A stretch of 64,000 nt of DNA from Sulfurospirillum sp. GTDB lineage: Bacteria; Campylobacterota; Campylobacteria; Campylobacterales; Sulfurospirillaceae. Below, piece by piece: positions 44,927 to 54,394 of this stretch. A program made the position numbers and the translations under genes. How positions within the stretch are numbered: the first letter of the stretch is position 1; the number at the start of each line of letters is the position of its first letter. Below the pieces are notes generated by a model. The model was not told where the DNA came from and searched no databases. It worked only from the letters and a program-made list of their open reading frames with translations. The stretch covers positions 124,001 through 188,000 of the forward strand of contig JACUTU010000003.1 of the NCBI GenBank assembly GCA_014859685.1. The letters run 5' to 3'.

Positions 44927-45733
44927 TTGGTTTATTTTATTCCTACTCCGATAGGAAATCTCGAAGATATCTCGCTAAGGGCTTTGAAAACGCTTAGCGA
45001 GTGTCAAACTCTCTTTTGCGAAGATACAAGAATCACAAAAAAACTCCTTGCGTTATTAGAAGCTAGACACGGCTTAATATGCAACATAGAGCGATTTATC
45101 TCACTGCATTCGCACAATGAAAAACAAGTTTTAGACGCTATTGATGAAACTATTTTTGAGCATACCGTAGCGTATATGAGTGATGCTGGCATGCCCTGTG
45201 TGAGTGATCCAGGGAGTTATTTTGTACAGTATTGTCAAATGCACAATATCAATTATGAAGTGTTACCAGGGGCAAATGCAGCACTTTTGGCATACAGTGC
45301 TAGTGGTTTTGCAAATCCTCGCTTTATATTTTTTGGCTTTTTACCACACAAAGGAAAAGAGCGAGCCAACGCCTTGCAAGAGGTTATAAGTGCGAAATAC
45401 CCCATTATACTTTATGAATCACCACACCGCATTGAAAAGCTTATCGATGAACTTGCTGTACTTATTCCACATGTAAGGGCGTGTTTTATAAAAGAAGCCA
45501 CTAAAAAATTTGAGAAGAAAATTGTGGCTACATGTAAGCAAATCCAAGAGCAAACAAAAGTGATAAATCTCAAAGGCGAATGGGCGATCGTGCTTGATAC
45601 AAGTTGTAAACTCGATGGAGAAGCTATCAGCCAACAAGATATTTTAGCACTTGATTTACCACCCAAGCAAAAAGCAAAACTCTTAGCAAAACTTAGTGGT
45701 AAAAGTGTGAAAGAGTGCTACGAAGCACTCTAG
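44927..45733 (+). CDS. rsmI: 16S rRNA 2'-O-ribose C1402 methyltransferase
   Basis: Tetrapyrrole-methylase-fold enzyme of 268 residues methylating the ribose of C1402. Signatures: [47 protein letters not shown] and the [22 protein letters not shown] stretch. The start is TTG, 10 bases after rpmE with no good ribosome site, so it is probably translationally coupled. Its TAG stop shares CTAG with the convergent MCP gene. Confidence 0.94.
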   Translation: MVYFIPTPIGNLEDISLRALKTLSECQTLFCEDTRITKKLLALLEARHGLICNIERFISLHSHNEKQVLDAIDETIFEHTVAYMSDAGMPCVSDPGSYFVQYCQMHNINYEVLPGANAALLAYSASGFANPRFIFFGFLPHKGKERANALQEVISAKYPIILYESPHRIEKLIDELAVLIPHVRACFIKEATKKFEKKIVATCKQIQEQTKVINLKGEWAIVLDTSCKLDGEAISQQDILALDLPPKQKAKLLAKLSGKSVKECYEAL

Positions 45734-47835
45734 TTTAGTTCGTCCATAATTTTTAAAATTGAACCCGTTTTCTCCTGTATCATCAGTATATCATGCGTGA
45801 GTTTTTGCATCTCTTCTGCATTGTGTTTCATGCCGCTAGAGCTATTTGTGATATTTTCTACGATGACTTTGATGGTCATTTGAATCTGTTCTAAGGACTT
45901 GTTTGTTTTATCAGCAAGATCTCTTACACTATCAGCAACAACTGCAAATCCCCTTCCATGTTCACCCGCTCTTGCTGCTTCTATGGCTGCATTCAAAGCT
46001 AGAAGATTGGTTTGATCCGCGATATCACCAATCGTGTTGAGTGCTTCCTCAGCTTCTTTTGCATTACTTGTAAGCATTACAAGATTTTCAGACAAAGAGC
46101 GTTGATTTGATTCTATTTGCACCATAGAATGGGTTGTTTTTGTGACAATACTATTGAGCTCATTCATCGGTTCTTGTTTGATTGTTTCTATTGATTTTGA
46201 AAGTCTATCAGCATTTTTTTGTATATTGATACTCTGCTCTTCATTTTCTTGCATGATCTCATAGAGTGAAGATCCAAGAGCATTCACACCATCACATAAC
46301 TCTTTGAGTTGGTAAGAAGTGTCTATTGTTATTTTTTGCGAAAAATCTTTGTGTTCAAACCCTTTGAGTGCGACGAGTATTTGATCGATTGCTTCATTCA
46401 ATTTTGCGTTCATCAAATTTATTTCAGCAGAGAGTTTGTTGGTGAGATAATGCGAAGACTGAAAATGGGTTCTTTCTGCAAAATCTCCATTGGACATTTT
46501 TGAGCTTACAAGTAGCACTTCACCAATGGAGCGCATATCATCAAGATTTATTGTTTCATATTGAGCGAAAGCATCACTGATGACTCCGATAATATTGCCA
46601 ATCTCGTCTTTATTGTCATCTTGTAAACGGATAGTGCGTTCATTTTTTTGATGTGTAACTATTTGCGAAAAATCTTTGATATATTCACCCAAATGCAAAA
46701 GCCTTACGCCGATAAGTTTTTTTGTAAGTATAATTGCACTAAGAGACAAAATTACTAAAATAATCACAAGTGCTGTGAGATTAAAGTAAATAGTTGTATT
46801 GATTTGATTTTGAAATTTTTCCTCTTCAGCTTTCACAAGCGTTTGTATATCATCCACATACACGCCAGTGCCTATAATCCATCCCCATTCTTTAAATGCT
46901 TCGATGTAAGATATCTTAGGTTGCGGTGTACTCAATCCAGGTTTTTCCCACATGTAATGCACTACTCCGGCACCATCTTTTTGTGCAACTTCTACCATCT
47001 CGTTAAATAAAAACTTTCCAGATGGATCTTTGGAGTTGCTTAAAATTTTACCATCAAGTGAGGGGTTGATTGGATGCATGATCATTTTTGGGGTAAAATC
47101 ATTAATCCAAAAATAACCCTTGCCATTATCATATCGCAATGCAGAAATGATATTTTGAGCCTTTTCTTGATACTCTTTTATTATTTCTATTTTGTATTTT
47201 CCGGTTCCTATGACCCAATTAAACGGTTCAAATTTAAAAACAAAACTAATTTTATCTTCAATTTTGTTAGATGTTGGATGCAGCCATTTGTACCGAACAA
47301 TTCCACTATTTTCTTCTTGAATAACTTTTGTCATATTTTTAAACAGATAAACCCCATCCGCATCTTTCATTGAACTTAGATTTTTTCCATCTAAATTTGG
47401 GCTAATTGGATGCATTATCATGGTCTCTTTAAGATCATTGATCCAAAAATACCCAATGCCATTGTCATACCGAAATGCTTTTGTAAGCTCTATAATTCTT
47501 GAATGCATCTCTTCATCGCTCAAAACTTCTTTGTTTATTTCATAAAATTTTTCAAGCATTTCCTTAAATTCAAGCCCTATGCGTTGTAATTCGTTGCCAA
47601 TATTTTTATCTTTTGAATCCTCGTATACAGATGACATTGCATTTTTTGCTATATCTAAGTGACCTTTGAGGGCATCTATGCGGTTTTGTGTGAGTGAATT
47701 TTGAAAATTTTTCAAGCTAGTGTTGCTTTGTTGCACGCTCAAGTAAATGTTACTAAAAGAGATTAAAAATGCTGTAAGTGTTACCGATAGTATCACAAGA
47801 AGTGTTATTTTTATTTGAATAGTTAAATTATTCAT
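45730..47835 (-). CDS. Methyl-accepting chemotaxis protein with two tandem Cache repeats
   Basis: Membrane receptor of 701 residues: TM at about 8-30, periplasmic part with two homologous single-Cache domains ([21 protein letters not shown] and [21 protein letters not shown] start the two, each near 20 residues), TM at about 345-370, HAMP, and a signalling tip [21 protein letters not shown] at about 612-640. Only about 65 residues follow the tip, so the second helix of the signalling hairpin is short. Cache domains of this type usually bind small organic acids. It overlaps the PAS gene upstream by 4 bases and rsmI by 4 bases at the stops. Confidence 0.87.
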   Translation of the reverse strand: MNNLTIQIKITLLVILSVTLTAFLISFSNIYLSVQQSNTSLKNFQNSLTQNRIDALKGHLDIAKNAMSSVYEDSKDKNIGNELQRIGLEFKEMLEKFYEINKEVLSDEEMHSRIIELTKAFRYDNGIGYFWINDLKETMIMHPISPNLDGKNLSSMKDADGVYLFKNMTKVIQEENSGIVRYKWLHPTSNKIEDKISFVFKFEPFNWVIGTGKYKIEIIKEYQEKAQNIISALRYDNGKGYFWINDFTPKMIMHPINPSLDGKILSNSKDPSGKFLFNEMVEVAQKDGAGVVHYMWEKPGLSTPQPKISYIEAFKEWGWIIGTGVYVDDIQTLVKAEEEKFQNQINTTIYFNLTALVIILVILSLSAIILTKKLIGVRLLHLGEYIKDFSQIVTHQKNERTIRLQDDNKDEIGNIIGVISDAFAQYETINLDDMRSIGEVLLVSSKMSNGDFAERTHFQSSHYLTNKLSAEINLMNAKLNEAIDQILVALKGFEHKDFSQKITIDTSYQLKELCDGVNALGSSLYEIMQENEEQSINIQKNADRLSKSIETIKQEPMNELNSIVTKTTHSMVQIESNQRSLSENLVMLTSNAKEAEEALNTIGDIADQTNLLALNAAIEAARAGEHGRGFAVVADSVRDLADKTNKSLEQIQMTIKVIVENITNSSSGMKHNAEEMQKLTHDILMIQEKTGSILKIMDELN

Positions 47836-48224
47836 CTTCTTTCCTCCGCGATCATTTGTTTGTAAATAGCTGTGTACTTTTCGATCTCATCTCTTGATGC
47901 CATTTTTCTAATGGAAAGATAATGTGTCCCACCAAAAGGAAAAACAGTTGCGTAAACCCAGTAAAATTTTCCTGTTTTCGAACGGTTTTTAACAAAACCC
48001 TGCCATGTTTTTCCAGCTTGTACATGTGTCCACAAATCTTTAAAAGCAGCCTTTGGCATATCTTTATGACGGATAATATTGTGCGGTTTTCCTAGCAGCT
48101 CGTCTAAGGAATATTCGGAGAATTTCAAAAAGATATCATTCGCATAGACTATTTTGCCTTTAAGATCTGTTTGTGAAACCAGCAAAGAAGTTTCCTCCAG
48201 CAATAATTCGTTATTTTCTACCAT
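47832..48224 (-). CDS. Stand-alone Aer/CetB-type PAS protein
   Basis: Cytoplasmic protein of 130 residues made of one PAS domain: [38 protein letters not shown] and [13 protein letters not shown]. Very similar in type to the protein at 40346-40861 and to the PAS domain inside the protein at 35340-37976. A TTACATGT-like palindrome (GTACATGTGT) falls in it. It overlaps the following Cache-MCP gene by 4 bases, so the two are co-translated; it probably modulates that receptor or shares its signalling complex with redox information (inference). Confidence 0.85.
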   Translation of the reverse strand: MVENNELLLEETSLLVSQTDLKGKIVYANDIFLKFSEYSLDELLGKPHNIIRHKDMPKAAFKDLWTHVQAGKTWQGFVKNRSKTGKFYWVYATVFPFGGTHYLSIRKMASRDEIEKYTAIYKQMIAEERR

Positions 48225-48324
48225 CTCTTACCCCCTAGACGAACTTCAAACATTATAGATATTAACAAGTTAAAATCATATTAAAACTTTTGTATGCAAT
48301 GACCTTATTTTAAGAGATTTAAGA

Positions 48325-48330
48325 TAAAAT
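48325..48330 (+). promoter_or_regulatory. Promoter -10 box directly before rlmB
   Basis: TAAAAT ends 6 bases before ATG 48337 and no ribosome site lies between, predicting a leaderless transcript. Confidence 0.5.
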
Positions 48331-48336
48331 ATCCAA

Positions 48337-49020
48337 ATGATAATCTATGGAAAACAACTATTTTTACATGTACTCAAAAAGTATCCAGATAAACTAATAG
48401 AAGTTTATCTTCCAAAGCAGTGTGATCAAAAGCTTTTTAATCAGATCAAAAAAACTGGTGCAATAGTTATAAATGTTGATAACAAAAAGGCACAAGCCCT
48501 TGCAAAAGGTGGAAACCATCAAGGGTTTTTGGCTTTGATTGAAGATATGCAATTGGATTCTTTTGATAGTGTGAAAAAGGGTAACTTTTTAATAGCACTT
48601 GATGGGCTCAGTGATGTTGGGAATATAGGGGCGATTATTCGTAGTGCATATATATTTGGTGCAGATGCGCTCATTATCAGCGGTATAAAAAGCGTAAATA
48701 TAGAAGCACTTATGCGAACAAGTAGTGCAGCAGCATTTGAACTGCCTATCTGTTTATACCCAAATACGCTTGATATGCTACATGAATTAAAACAGATAGG
48801 ATTTGGCATTTACGGCGCAGATATGGATGGTGAAGCTTTGGAGACGATAGAATTTACTCCGAAAAAAGTAGTCGTTATGGGTAGCGAAGGTGAGGGTCTT
48901 TCGCAAAAAATCATAGAAAAATTGGATAAAAAAATTGCCATCAAGATGGCAAGAGTATTTGATTCACTCAATGTAAGTGCAGCAGCAGCAATTATTTGTA
49001 ATAGGATCGCCAATGGATAG
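48337..49020 (+). CDS. rlmB: TrmH/SpoU-family 23S rRNA 2'-O-methyltransferase
   Basis: SPOUT-fold enzyme of 227 residues, probably methylating the ribose of G2251 in 23S rRNA. It has the substrate-binding N-terminal L30e-like part (IIYGKQLFLHVLKKYP), motif 1 LDGLSDVGNIGAIIRSA, motif 2 VVVMGSEGEGLSQKI and motif 3 ARVFDSLNVSAAAAIIC. Family members also act on tRNA (TrmH), so the exact target is inferred. No ribosome site precedes the ATG; a -10 box stands 6 bases before it. The end overlaps the next gene by 8 bases. Confidence 0.88.
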   Translation: MIIYGKQLFLHVLKKYPDKLIEVYLPKQCDQKLFNQIKKTGAIVINVDNKKAQALAKGGNHQGFLALIEDMQLDSFDSVKKGNFLIALDGLSDVGNIGAIIRSAYIFGADALIISGIKSVNIEALMRTSSAAAFELPICLYPNTLDMLHELKQIGFGIYGADMDGEALETIEFTPKKVVVMGSEGEGLSQKIIEKLDKKIAIKMARVFDSLNVSAAAAIICNRIANG

Positions 49021-49843
49021 CATAAAGTGTTTAGAGCAGATTGGGCTTGAGAAAATAGCACGAGAAACGCATATAGAACGCAAATACCTTCAGTATATGG
49101 TGGATTGTAATTTTGATAAACTTAACCGTATCAACACGCTTGGTTTTGTAAAAATTATCACAAAACAATACAAAGTAGATCTTGAAACTTGGGTGAATGC
49201 TTTCGAAGAGTATTGGACTCAAAATAGAATCATAAACGATGATGAAGGCTCAAATTTTATCCAATCACGAGAGCCTAGTATCTTGCCTAAGATTTTAAAA
49301 TTTCTTTTACTTGTTATTTTTGCGTTCGGAATTTACTATGCTTACATGTATGTACAAACAAATTTTTTCTACCAAGAAAATACACAATTAGAGCAAAATG
49401 ATACGCAGGTTACAGTGCAAGATAGCATTGAAGAAAAAGACACTTTTGTATTGGAAGATACAAATCTCAGCACCATTGCACAAACTTTTGATGTGGAAGA
49501 AATTGTGTCTGAAGATCTCAATAATTCACCTAACAGCAGCAGCTTGCAACAAGATGCTATGCTATTTGAAAGTATTTTGACACCAAAATCAAGACTTTGG
49601 ATGGGAATTGTTTATCTAGATGATTATTCAAAAAAATCTTTTTTGGGTGAGGAAAATATTTCACTTGATATTTCAAGAGATCAAATCATCACGACAGGCC
49701 ATGGGAGTTTTAGTATTAGCTCGAAAGAGCAAACATTTGATTTTACAAGACAATCGCCTGTGAGATTGCAAATAAGTGATGGGATGATTTCTGAAATCAC
49801 TTTTGAAGAGTTTAAAACTCTCAATAAGGGCAATGCTTGGTAA
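49013..49843 (+). CDS. RodZ-like single-pass membrane protein
   Basis: Protein of 276 residues: N-terminal helical domain (about 1-75, resembling a helix-turn-helix with ARETHIERKYLQYM), one TM helix at about 89-110, and a periplasmic part with a low-complexity acidic linker and a C-terminal beta domain (SRLWMGIVYLDDYSKKSF ... GHGSFSIS) similar to DUF4115 of RodZ. RodZ anchors MreB and controls rod shape. The ATG at 49013 follows AGGAT; a longer in-frame start at 48977 lies inside rlmB. It overlaps the next gene by 7 bases. Confidence 0.68.
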   Translation: MDSIKCLEQIGLEKIARETHIERKYLQYMVDCNFDKLNRINTLGFVKIITKQYKVDLETWVNAFEEYWTQNRIINDDEGSNFIQSREPSILPKILKFLLLVIFAFGIYYAYMYVQTNFFYQENTQLEQNDTQVTVQDSIEEKDTFVLEDTNLSTIAQTFDVEEIVSEDLNNSPNSSSLQQDAMLFESILTPKSRLWMGIVYLDDYSKKSFLGEENISLDISRDQIITTGHGSFSISSKEQTFDFTRQSPVRLQISDGMISEITFEEFKTLNKGNAW

Positions 49844-50658
49844 AAATAATTGCTTCATTGCTTCTTAGTTGTGCTACGCTTTTTGCATTGAGTATAGATG
49901 AAAAAATCAAATCGTTTATTGGAAAAGAGAAATTTTATATTCAAAAAAACTTAATCCATATTTTGTTTGAGCAACAATCCCAGTATTATTTAGATGCCAA
50001 CCAGACACATGATCTGAAAATCTTACAAACACTCAAAGAAAATGGACTTTTGAAGCTTTTTCACAACACGCCTGTGCAGATGCGTTTACATTTTGAAACA
50101 AGCAGCGATAAAGCCCTTATTTTTATGAGAGCCATCAATGAATCGCTTGAAGCTTTGGGGTATAGTTATTTTTTAAGTGAAGAGATACAAAAAAATGACG
50201 CATATTTTTCGTGGAGTATAGCACTAGAAACAGAACATTTGGTTGATCCAATCTTATTTGCCAAAGAATTAGCGGCTAAGGGGTGTAACATCATAGAAAT
50301 AGCACGCGAACAAGAGTTGCACTGGCGCTACAAAATTGATTCAGCAAACATTCACATACAAGCAGAAGTTTTTCCTAGTCATAGCACAATCAATTTAAAA
50401 AAACCTATCAAAGATTATTGGATTGATGTGAGTGGTATGAAAAGTATCTCATTACAATCAAGACTTGCAGATAGGTGGTATCCAAATATCGTTATGTATG
50501 ACAACAATCTTAAAATGCTTCATTTTTATAGATATGATACGCAACAAAATACACTAAAATTTACCATACCAGATACTGTAAAATATATAAAAATAGGTGA
50601 TACATTTACACTTGAAAATATAAAACGGGGACTCTCTGTGTATCTTGTAAACAGATAA
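49837..50658 (+). CDS. Secreted protein of unknown function
   Basis: Exported protein of 273 residues with a signal peptide (ASLLLSCATLFALS). The sequence alternates helix and strand, with a Cys in AKGCNIIEI, and ends in a beta-rich part (DTFTLENIKRGLSVYLVNR). The TTG start overlaps the end of the RodZ-like gene by 7 bases, so they are translated together and may act together at the envelope. No domain recognised. A GGGGAG ribosome site for the next gene follows about 40 bases on. Confidence 0.62.
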   Translation: MVKIIASLLLSCATLFALSIDEKIKSFIGKEKFYIQKNLIHILFEQQSQYYLDANQTHDLKILQTLKENGLLKLFHNTPVQMRLHFETSSDKALIFMRAINESLEALGYSYFLSEEIQKNDAYFSWSIALETEHLVDPILFAKELAAKGCNIIEIAREQELHWRYKIDSANIHIQAEVFPSHSTINLKKPIKDYWIDVSGMKSISLQSRLADRWYPNIVMYDNNLKMLHFYRYDTQQNTLKFTIPDTVKYIKIGDTFTLENIKRGLSVYLVNR

Positions 50659-50704
50659 AAGAGAACTTTTTAATAAAAAATAGAAAAAAATAGGGGAGTA
50701 TGAA

Positions 50705-51916
50705 ATGTTTGATGAAATAAGATTTAACACAATTGATAGATTGCCAAATTATGTATTTGCACAGATAAATGAGATCAAACTTAACGCTAGAAGAGCTGGC
50801 GATGATATTATTGATTTCTCCATGGGTAATCCAGATGGAAGAACCCCGCAGCACATTATAGACAAACTGATAGAATCAGCAAATAAAGACAGAACGCACG
50901 GATACAGTGCAAGCAAAGGGATTTACAAACTACGCTTAGCAATTTGTAAATGGTACTCAAGAATGTATGGTGTGGATATAGACCCAGAACGAGAAGCCGT
51001 TGCAACGCTAGGAAGTAAAGAGGGTTTTGTGCATCTTGTACAAGCCATCACGAATCCAGGAGATGTTGCAGTTGTTCCAGATCCAGCTTACCCGATTCAT
51101 TCACACGCTTTTATCATAGCAGGCGGTAATGTTCGCAAAATGGGTTTCAAATGGAATGAAAAATATGAACTTGATAGTGAAGATTTTTTTATTAATCTCA
51201 AAAAAACATTTAGCGAATCTGTCCCAAAACCTAAATTTGTTGTGGTCAATTTTCCGCACAATCCAACGACAGTGATCGTGAAAAAAAGTTTTTATGAAGA
51301 ATTAGTGGCATATGCAAAAAAAGAGCGATTTTATATCATCAGCGATATTGCCTATGCTGATTTAAGTTTTGATGGATATAAAGCCCCTTCTATATTGGAA
51401 GTATCTGGTGCAAAAGATGTTGCCGTTGAGAGTTATACGCTTTCAAAAAGCTACTCCATGGCTGGTTGGCGTGTAGGTTTTATGGTTGGTAATCCAAAAC
51501 TCATAGGGGCTTTGCAAAAAATAAAATCATGGTTTGATTATGGAATGTTTACGCCTATCCAAGTTGCCTCTACCATTGCACTTGATGGTCCACAAGAGTG
51601 TGTGGATGAGATCCGTGATGTTTATGCAAAAAGACGAGATGTGCTTATTGAGAGTTTTGAAAATGCAGGTTGGAAAATCGATAAGCCGACTTCAAGTATG
51701 TTTGTGTGGGCAAAGATACCAGAGATAGCAACACACTTAGGAAGTATGAGTTTCTCAAAACAATTGCTTACAGAAGCAAAAATAGCGGTAAGCCCAGGTG
51801 TAGGTTTTGGTGATGCGGGAGAGGGTTATGTGCGAATTGCACTCATTGAAAATGAAAACAGAATTCGTCAAGCTGCGAGAAATTTAAAAAAATATTTAAA
51901 GAGTTTAGAGAAATAA
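50705..51916 (+). CDS. Class I/II PLP-dependent aminotransferase (AlaC/AspB-like)
   Basis: Aminotransferase of 403 residues. The cofactor Lys is in SYTLSKSYSMAGWRVGFMVG, the Asn/Tyr contacts in NFPHNPTT and SDIAYADL, and the C-terminal Arg in GEGYVRIALIE. DFSMGNPDGRTPQHI is typical for the alanine / aspartate / LL-diaminopimelate aminotransferase subgroup. Genes of this kind sit upstream of hom in Campylobacterota, so a role in the aspartate-family pathway is likely; the amino-group donor cannot be decided. GGGGAG precedes the ATG. Confidence 0.87.
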   Translation: MFDEIRFNTIDRLPNYVFAQINEIKLNARRAGDDIIDFSMGNPDGRTPQHIIDKLIESANKDRTHGYSASKGIYKLRLAICKWYSRMYGVDIDPEREAVATLGSKEGFVHLVQAITNPGDVAVVPDPAYPIHSHAFIIAGGNVRKMGFKWNEKYELDSEDFFINLKKTFSESVPKPKFVVVNFPHNPTTVIVKKSFYEELVAYAKKERFYIISDIAYADLSFDGYKAPSILEVSGAKDVAVESYTLSKSYSMAGWRVGFMVGNPKLIGALQKIKSWFDYGMFTPIQVASTIALDGPQECVDEIRDVYAKRRDVLIESFENAGWKIDKPTSSMFVWAKIPEIATHLGSMSFSKQLLTEAKIAVSPGVGFGDAGEGYVRIALIENENRIRQAARNLKKYLKSLEK

Positions 51917-51933
51917 TAATAAAAGGGTTATGC

Positions 51934-53208
51934 ATGTTGCGAGTTGGTATAGTGGGTGTTGGAACTGTTGGTGCAAGTGTTGCCCGTATTTTGATAGAAA
52001 ATAGTGATATTATTAGTGCTAGAAGTGGTAAAAAAATAGTTCCTGTTTTGGGAATTGTAAGAGATGCTTCAAAAAATAGAGGTGTTGTGATTCCTTTGAG
52101 TACAAATGTTGATGATGTTTTGGAAAATGATGAGATTGATGTTGTAGTTGAACTTATGGGCGGCGTCGATAGAGCATTTGCAGTTATTAAAAAAGCACTC
52201 AAAAATGGCAAATCCGTTGTGACAGCAAACAAAGCACTTTTGGCATATCATCGTTATGAATTACAAGAGAGTGCTGTCGGTGTATCTATAGGTTTTGAAG
52301 CAAGTGTTGCAGGTGGGATTCCTATCATAAAAGCGTTGCGAGAGGGTTTGAGCGCAAATCACATCAACTCTATCAAAGGCATTATGAATGGTACATGTAA
52401 CTTCATTTTGACAAAAATGATGCGTGAAAAAGTAGATTTTCAAACTGTCCTTAAAGAAGCGCAAGCATTAGGTTACGCAGAAGCTGATCCAACTTTTGAT
52501 GTTGGTGGATTTGATGCTGCACATAAGTTGCTTATACTTGCAAGTATTGCTTATGGCATTGATGCAAAACCAGAAGATATTCTCATTGAGGGCATTGAAA
52601 GTATAAGTATCGAAGATATTTTGTTTGCTCAAGAGTTTGGCTATAGCATCAAGCACCTCACTATCGCAAAGAAAAACAATGATGGCACAGTAGAATTACG
52701 CGTGCATCCATCGCTCATACCAAATTCACAAATGATCGCTAAAGTTGACGGTGTTATGAATGCTATAAGTGTTGTGGGTGATCGTGTTGGTGAGAGTATG
52801 TATTATGGAGCTGGAGCTGGCGGTGACGCTACTGCAAGTGCCGTGATAGCAGATCTCATCGATATAGCTAGGGATGGTCAAAATTCCCCAATGTTAGGAT
52901 TTAAAAAGACACTTGAAACGCAGAGTCTTGCTTTGATGAATAGTGATGAAATAATCACAAAATACTATATTCGTATGAAAGTAATCGATAAAATAGGTGT
53001 TTTAGCTTCAATTGCAACAATTTTAGGCAAACATGCTATCTCTATTGATAGTTTTTTACAAAAAGCAGATACACACAATAAAAACTATGCAACTTTGCTT
53101 TTTTCGACACATATTTGCAGAGAAAAAGATATACAAGACGCATTGATTGAGTTAAAAGAGTTACCATTTAGTGTGCAAAAACCTGTTATGATTAGGATTG
53201 AAGATTAG
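51934..53208 (+). CDS. hom: Homoserine dehydrogenase
   Basis: Reduces aspartate semialdehyde to homoserine, on the way to threonine and methionine. 424 residues: NAD(P)-binding GVGTVGASVARIL at the N-terminus, VTANKALLAYH, the substrate motif GIMNGTCNFILTKM, EADPTFDVGGFDAAHK with the catalytic acidic residues, and a C-terminal ACT domain (about 350-424, IRMKVIDKIGVLASIATIL) that normally mediates threonine feedback inhibition. Lies 17 bases after the aminotransferase and overlaps yraN by 11 bases. Confidence 0.96.
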   Translation: MLRVGIVGVGTVGASVARILIENSDIISARSGKKIVPVLGIVRDASKNRGVVIPLSTNVDDVLENDEIDVVVELMGGVDRAFAVIKKALKNGKSVVTANKALLAYHRYELQESAVGVSIGFEASVAGGIPIIKALREGLSANHINSIKGIMNGTCNFILTKMMREKVDFQTVLKEAQALGYAEADPTFDVGGFDAAHKLLILASIAYGIDAKPEDILIEGIESISIEDILFAQEFGYSIKHLTIAKKNNDGTVELRVHPSLIPNSQMIAKVDGVMNAISVVGDRVGESMYYGAGAGGDATASAVIADLIDIARDGQNSPMLGFKKTLETQSLALMNSDEIITKYYIRMKVIDKIGVLASIATILGKHAISIDSFLQKADTHNKNYATLLFSTHICREKDIQDALIELKELPFSVQKPVMIRIED

Positions 53209-53530
53209 CACTTTTTTAGGTTTTCAAGCTGAAAATAAAGCACAACAATATTTGATCGCTCAAGGCTACGAAATTCTTGAGCGAAATTTTCATTCTCGTT
53301 TTGGTGAGATTGATATCGTAGCAAAAAAAGAGGGTATTATCCATTTTTTAGAGGTAAAATATTCAAAAAAAGAGTATCCATTAGAGCGAATTACGCATGT
53401 AAAAATGCAAAAAATTATCAAGACAATCGAATTTTATAGTATGCGTAAAAAACTCGATTGTGATTACCAAATTGATGCACTTTTGGTGTGTGATGAAGAA
53501 ATTGAACTGATAGAAAATATTAGTTTCTAA
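53198..53530 (+). CDS. yraN: UPF0102 / YraN-family protein (endonuclease-like fold)
   Basis: Small protein of 110 residues with the UPF0102 pattern: GFQAENKAQQYLIAQGYEILERNF, RFGEIDIVAKKEGIIHFLEVKY (the GExDxx...E-x-K nuclease-like motif), and KMQKIIKTIEFY. These acidic and Lys residues match the Holliday-junction-resolvase-like fold, but the cellular function is unproven. It starts with TTG inside the end of hom, an 11-base overlap. Confidence 0.88.
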   Translation: MKISTFLGFQAENKAQQYLIAQGYEILERNFHSRFGEIDIVAKKEGIIHFLEVKYSKKEYPLERITHVKMQKIIKTIEFYSMRKKLDCDYQIDALLVCDEEIELIENISF

Positions 53531-53566
53531 TATCCTTTGCTATGGTAAATTTAAAGTTATAAGGTG

Positions 53567-53572
53567 TATAAT
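53567..53572 (+). promoter_or_regulatory. Promoter -10 box for trxA
   Basis: TATAAT preceded by GGTG, about 34 bases before the trxA ATG, which has its own CAAGGAGA site. No clear -35 box. Confidence 0.55.
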
Positions 53573-53605
53573 TGCCACCATTAATGAATTCAAGGAGAAA
53601 ATAAT

Positions 53606-53923
53606 ATGGGAAAATATATAGAACTTAAGGCTGCAGATTTTGAATCTACTATCAAAGAAGGTGTCTGCGTAGTTGATTTTTGGGCTCCATGGTGTGGTCC
53701 TTGTCGTATGCTAGCTCCTGTAATTGAAGAGTTGGCTGAAGAGTTTGATGGAAAAGCAAAAATATGTAAAGTAAACACAGATGAAGAGCAAGATGCAGCG
53801 GTAAAATATGGCATCAGATCTATTCCAACTATTCTATTTTTCAAAGATGGTGAGCTTGTTGATCAAATGGTTGGTGCATCATCAAAACAAATTTTGGCTG
53901 ATAAAATCAACACAATTTTATAA
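53606..53923 (+). CDS. trxA: Thioredoxin
   Basis: Cytoplasmic dithiol reductant of 105 residues with the active site WCGPC (Cys30, Cys33), the cis-Pro loop SIPTILFFK, and the conserved buried Asp24. AAGGAG precedes the ATG. Its stop overlaps the start of the next gene by one base, and trxB follows after that gene, so the thioredoxin system is encoded together. Confidence 0.96.
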   Translation: MGKYIELKAADFESTIKEGVCVVDFWAPWCGPCRMLAPVIEELAEEFDGKAKICKVNTDEEQDAAVKYGIRSIPTILFFKDGELVDQMVGASSKQILADKINTIL

Positions 53924-54375
53924 TGAAATTGTCCCAAGGGAGAAGTTTATTCTCCCTTAATTATCTTTTTGCTTCATTCTTCGGTGCCGCCTTAGTAGCT
54001 GGTGCTTTTGCATATTCAAATTACCGTTTTTCAGAGTATAAATTCATTGATTTTAATGCTGTAATTTTTTACACAAAAAAAGATATTTTTATTCCAAAAA
54101 GCGATAGTTACACTGTTGTTATTTATAGTTCAAATATGCAAGATTTTGAAACACTTAAAAAAAATATTGCCACTCAGGATAAGCTGTTAGTGTTGGATAT
54201 GTTTCAACAAAAAAGAGGTCTAGAGGACGATATTTTATATCTTGGAGCCGGTATGAATACGCTTTTGCAAGTGATACAAAGATTTAATATCGAGGAAATT
54301 CCTGCAAAATTTCGTATCATAAGGTATCAAAAAAATATTTATAAGCAAGATAGCAGTGTGCAGATTATACAATAA
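53923..54375 (+). CDS. Membrane-anchored protein between trxA and trxB, unknown
   Basis: Protein of 150 residues with one TM helix near the N-terminus (about 13-31, [18 protein letters not shown]) and a small domain with no Cys. The region [15 protein letters not shown] and [19 protein letters not shown] looks like a thioredoxin-like fold without the active-site Cys pair (inference). It sits between trxA (1-base overlap) and trxB (20-base gap), which hints at a link with thioredoxin or envelope redox work. I do not recognise a family. Confidence 0.62.
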   Translation: MKLSQGRSLFSLNYLFASFFGAALVAGAFAYSNYRFSEYKFIDFNAVIFYTKKDIFIPKSDSYTVVIYSSNMQDFETLKKNIATQDKLLVLDMFQQKRGLEDDILYLGAGMNTLLQVIQRFNIEEIPAKFRIIRYQKNIYKQDSSVQIIQ

Positions 54376-54394
54376 ATATAAAGGAGAACATAAA

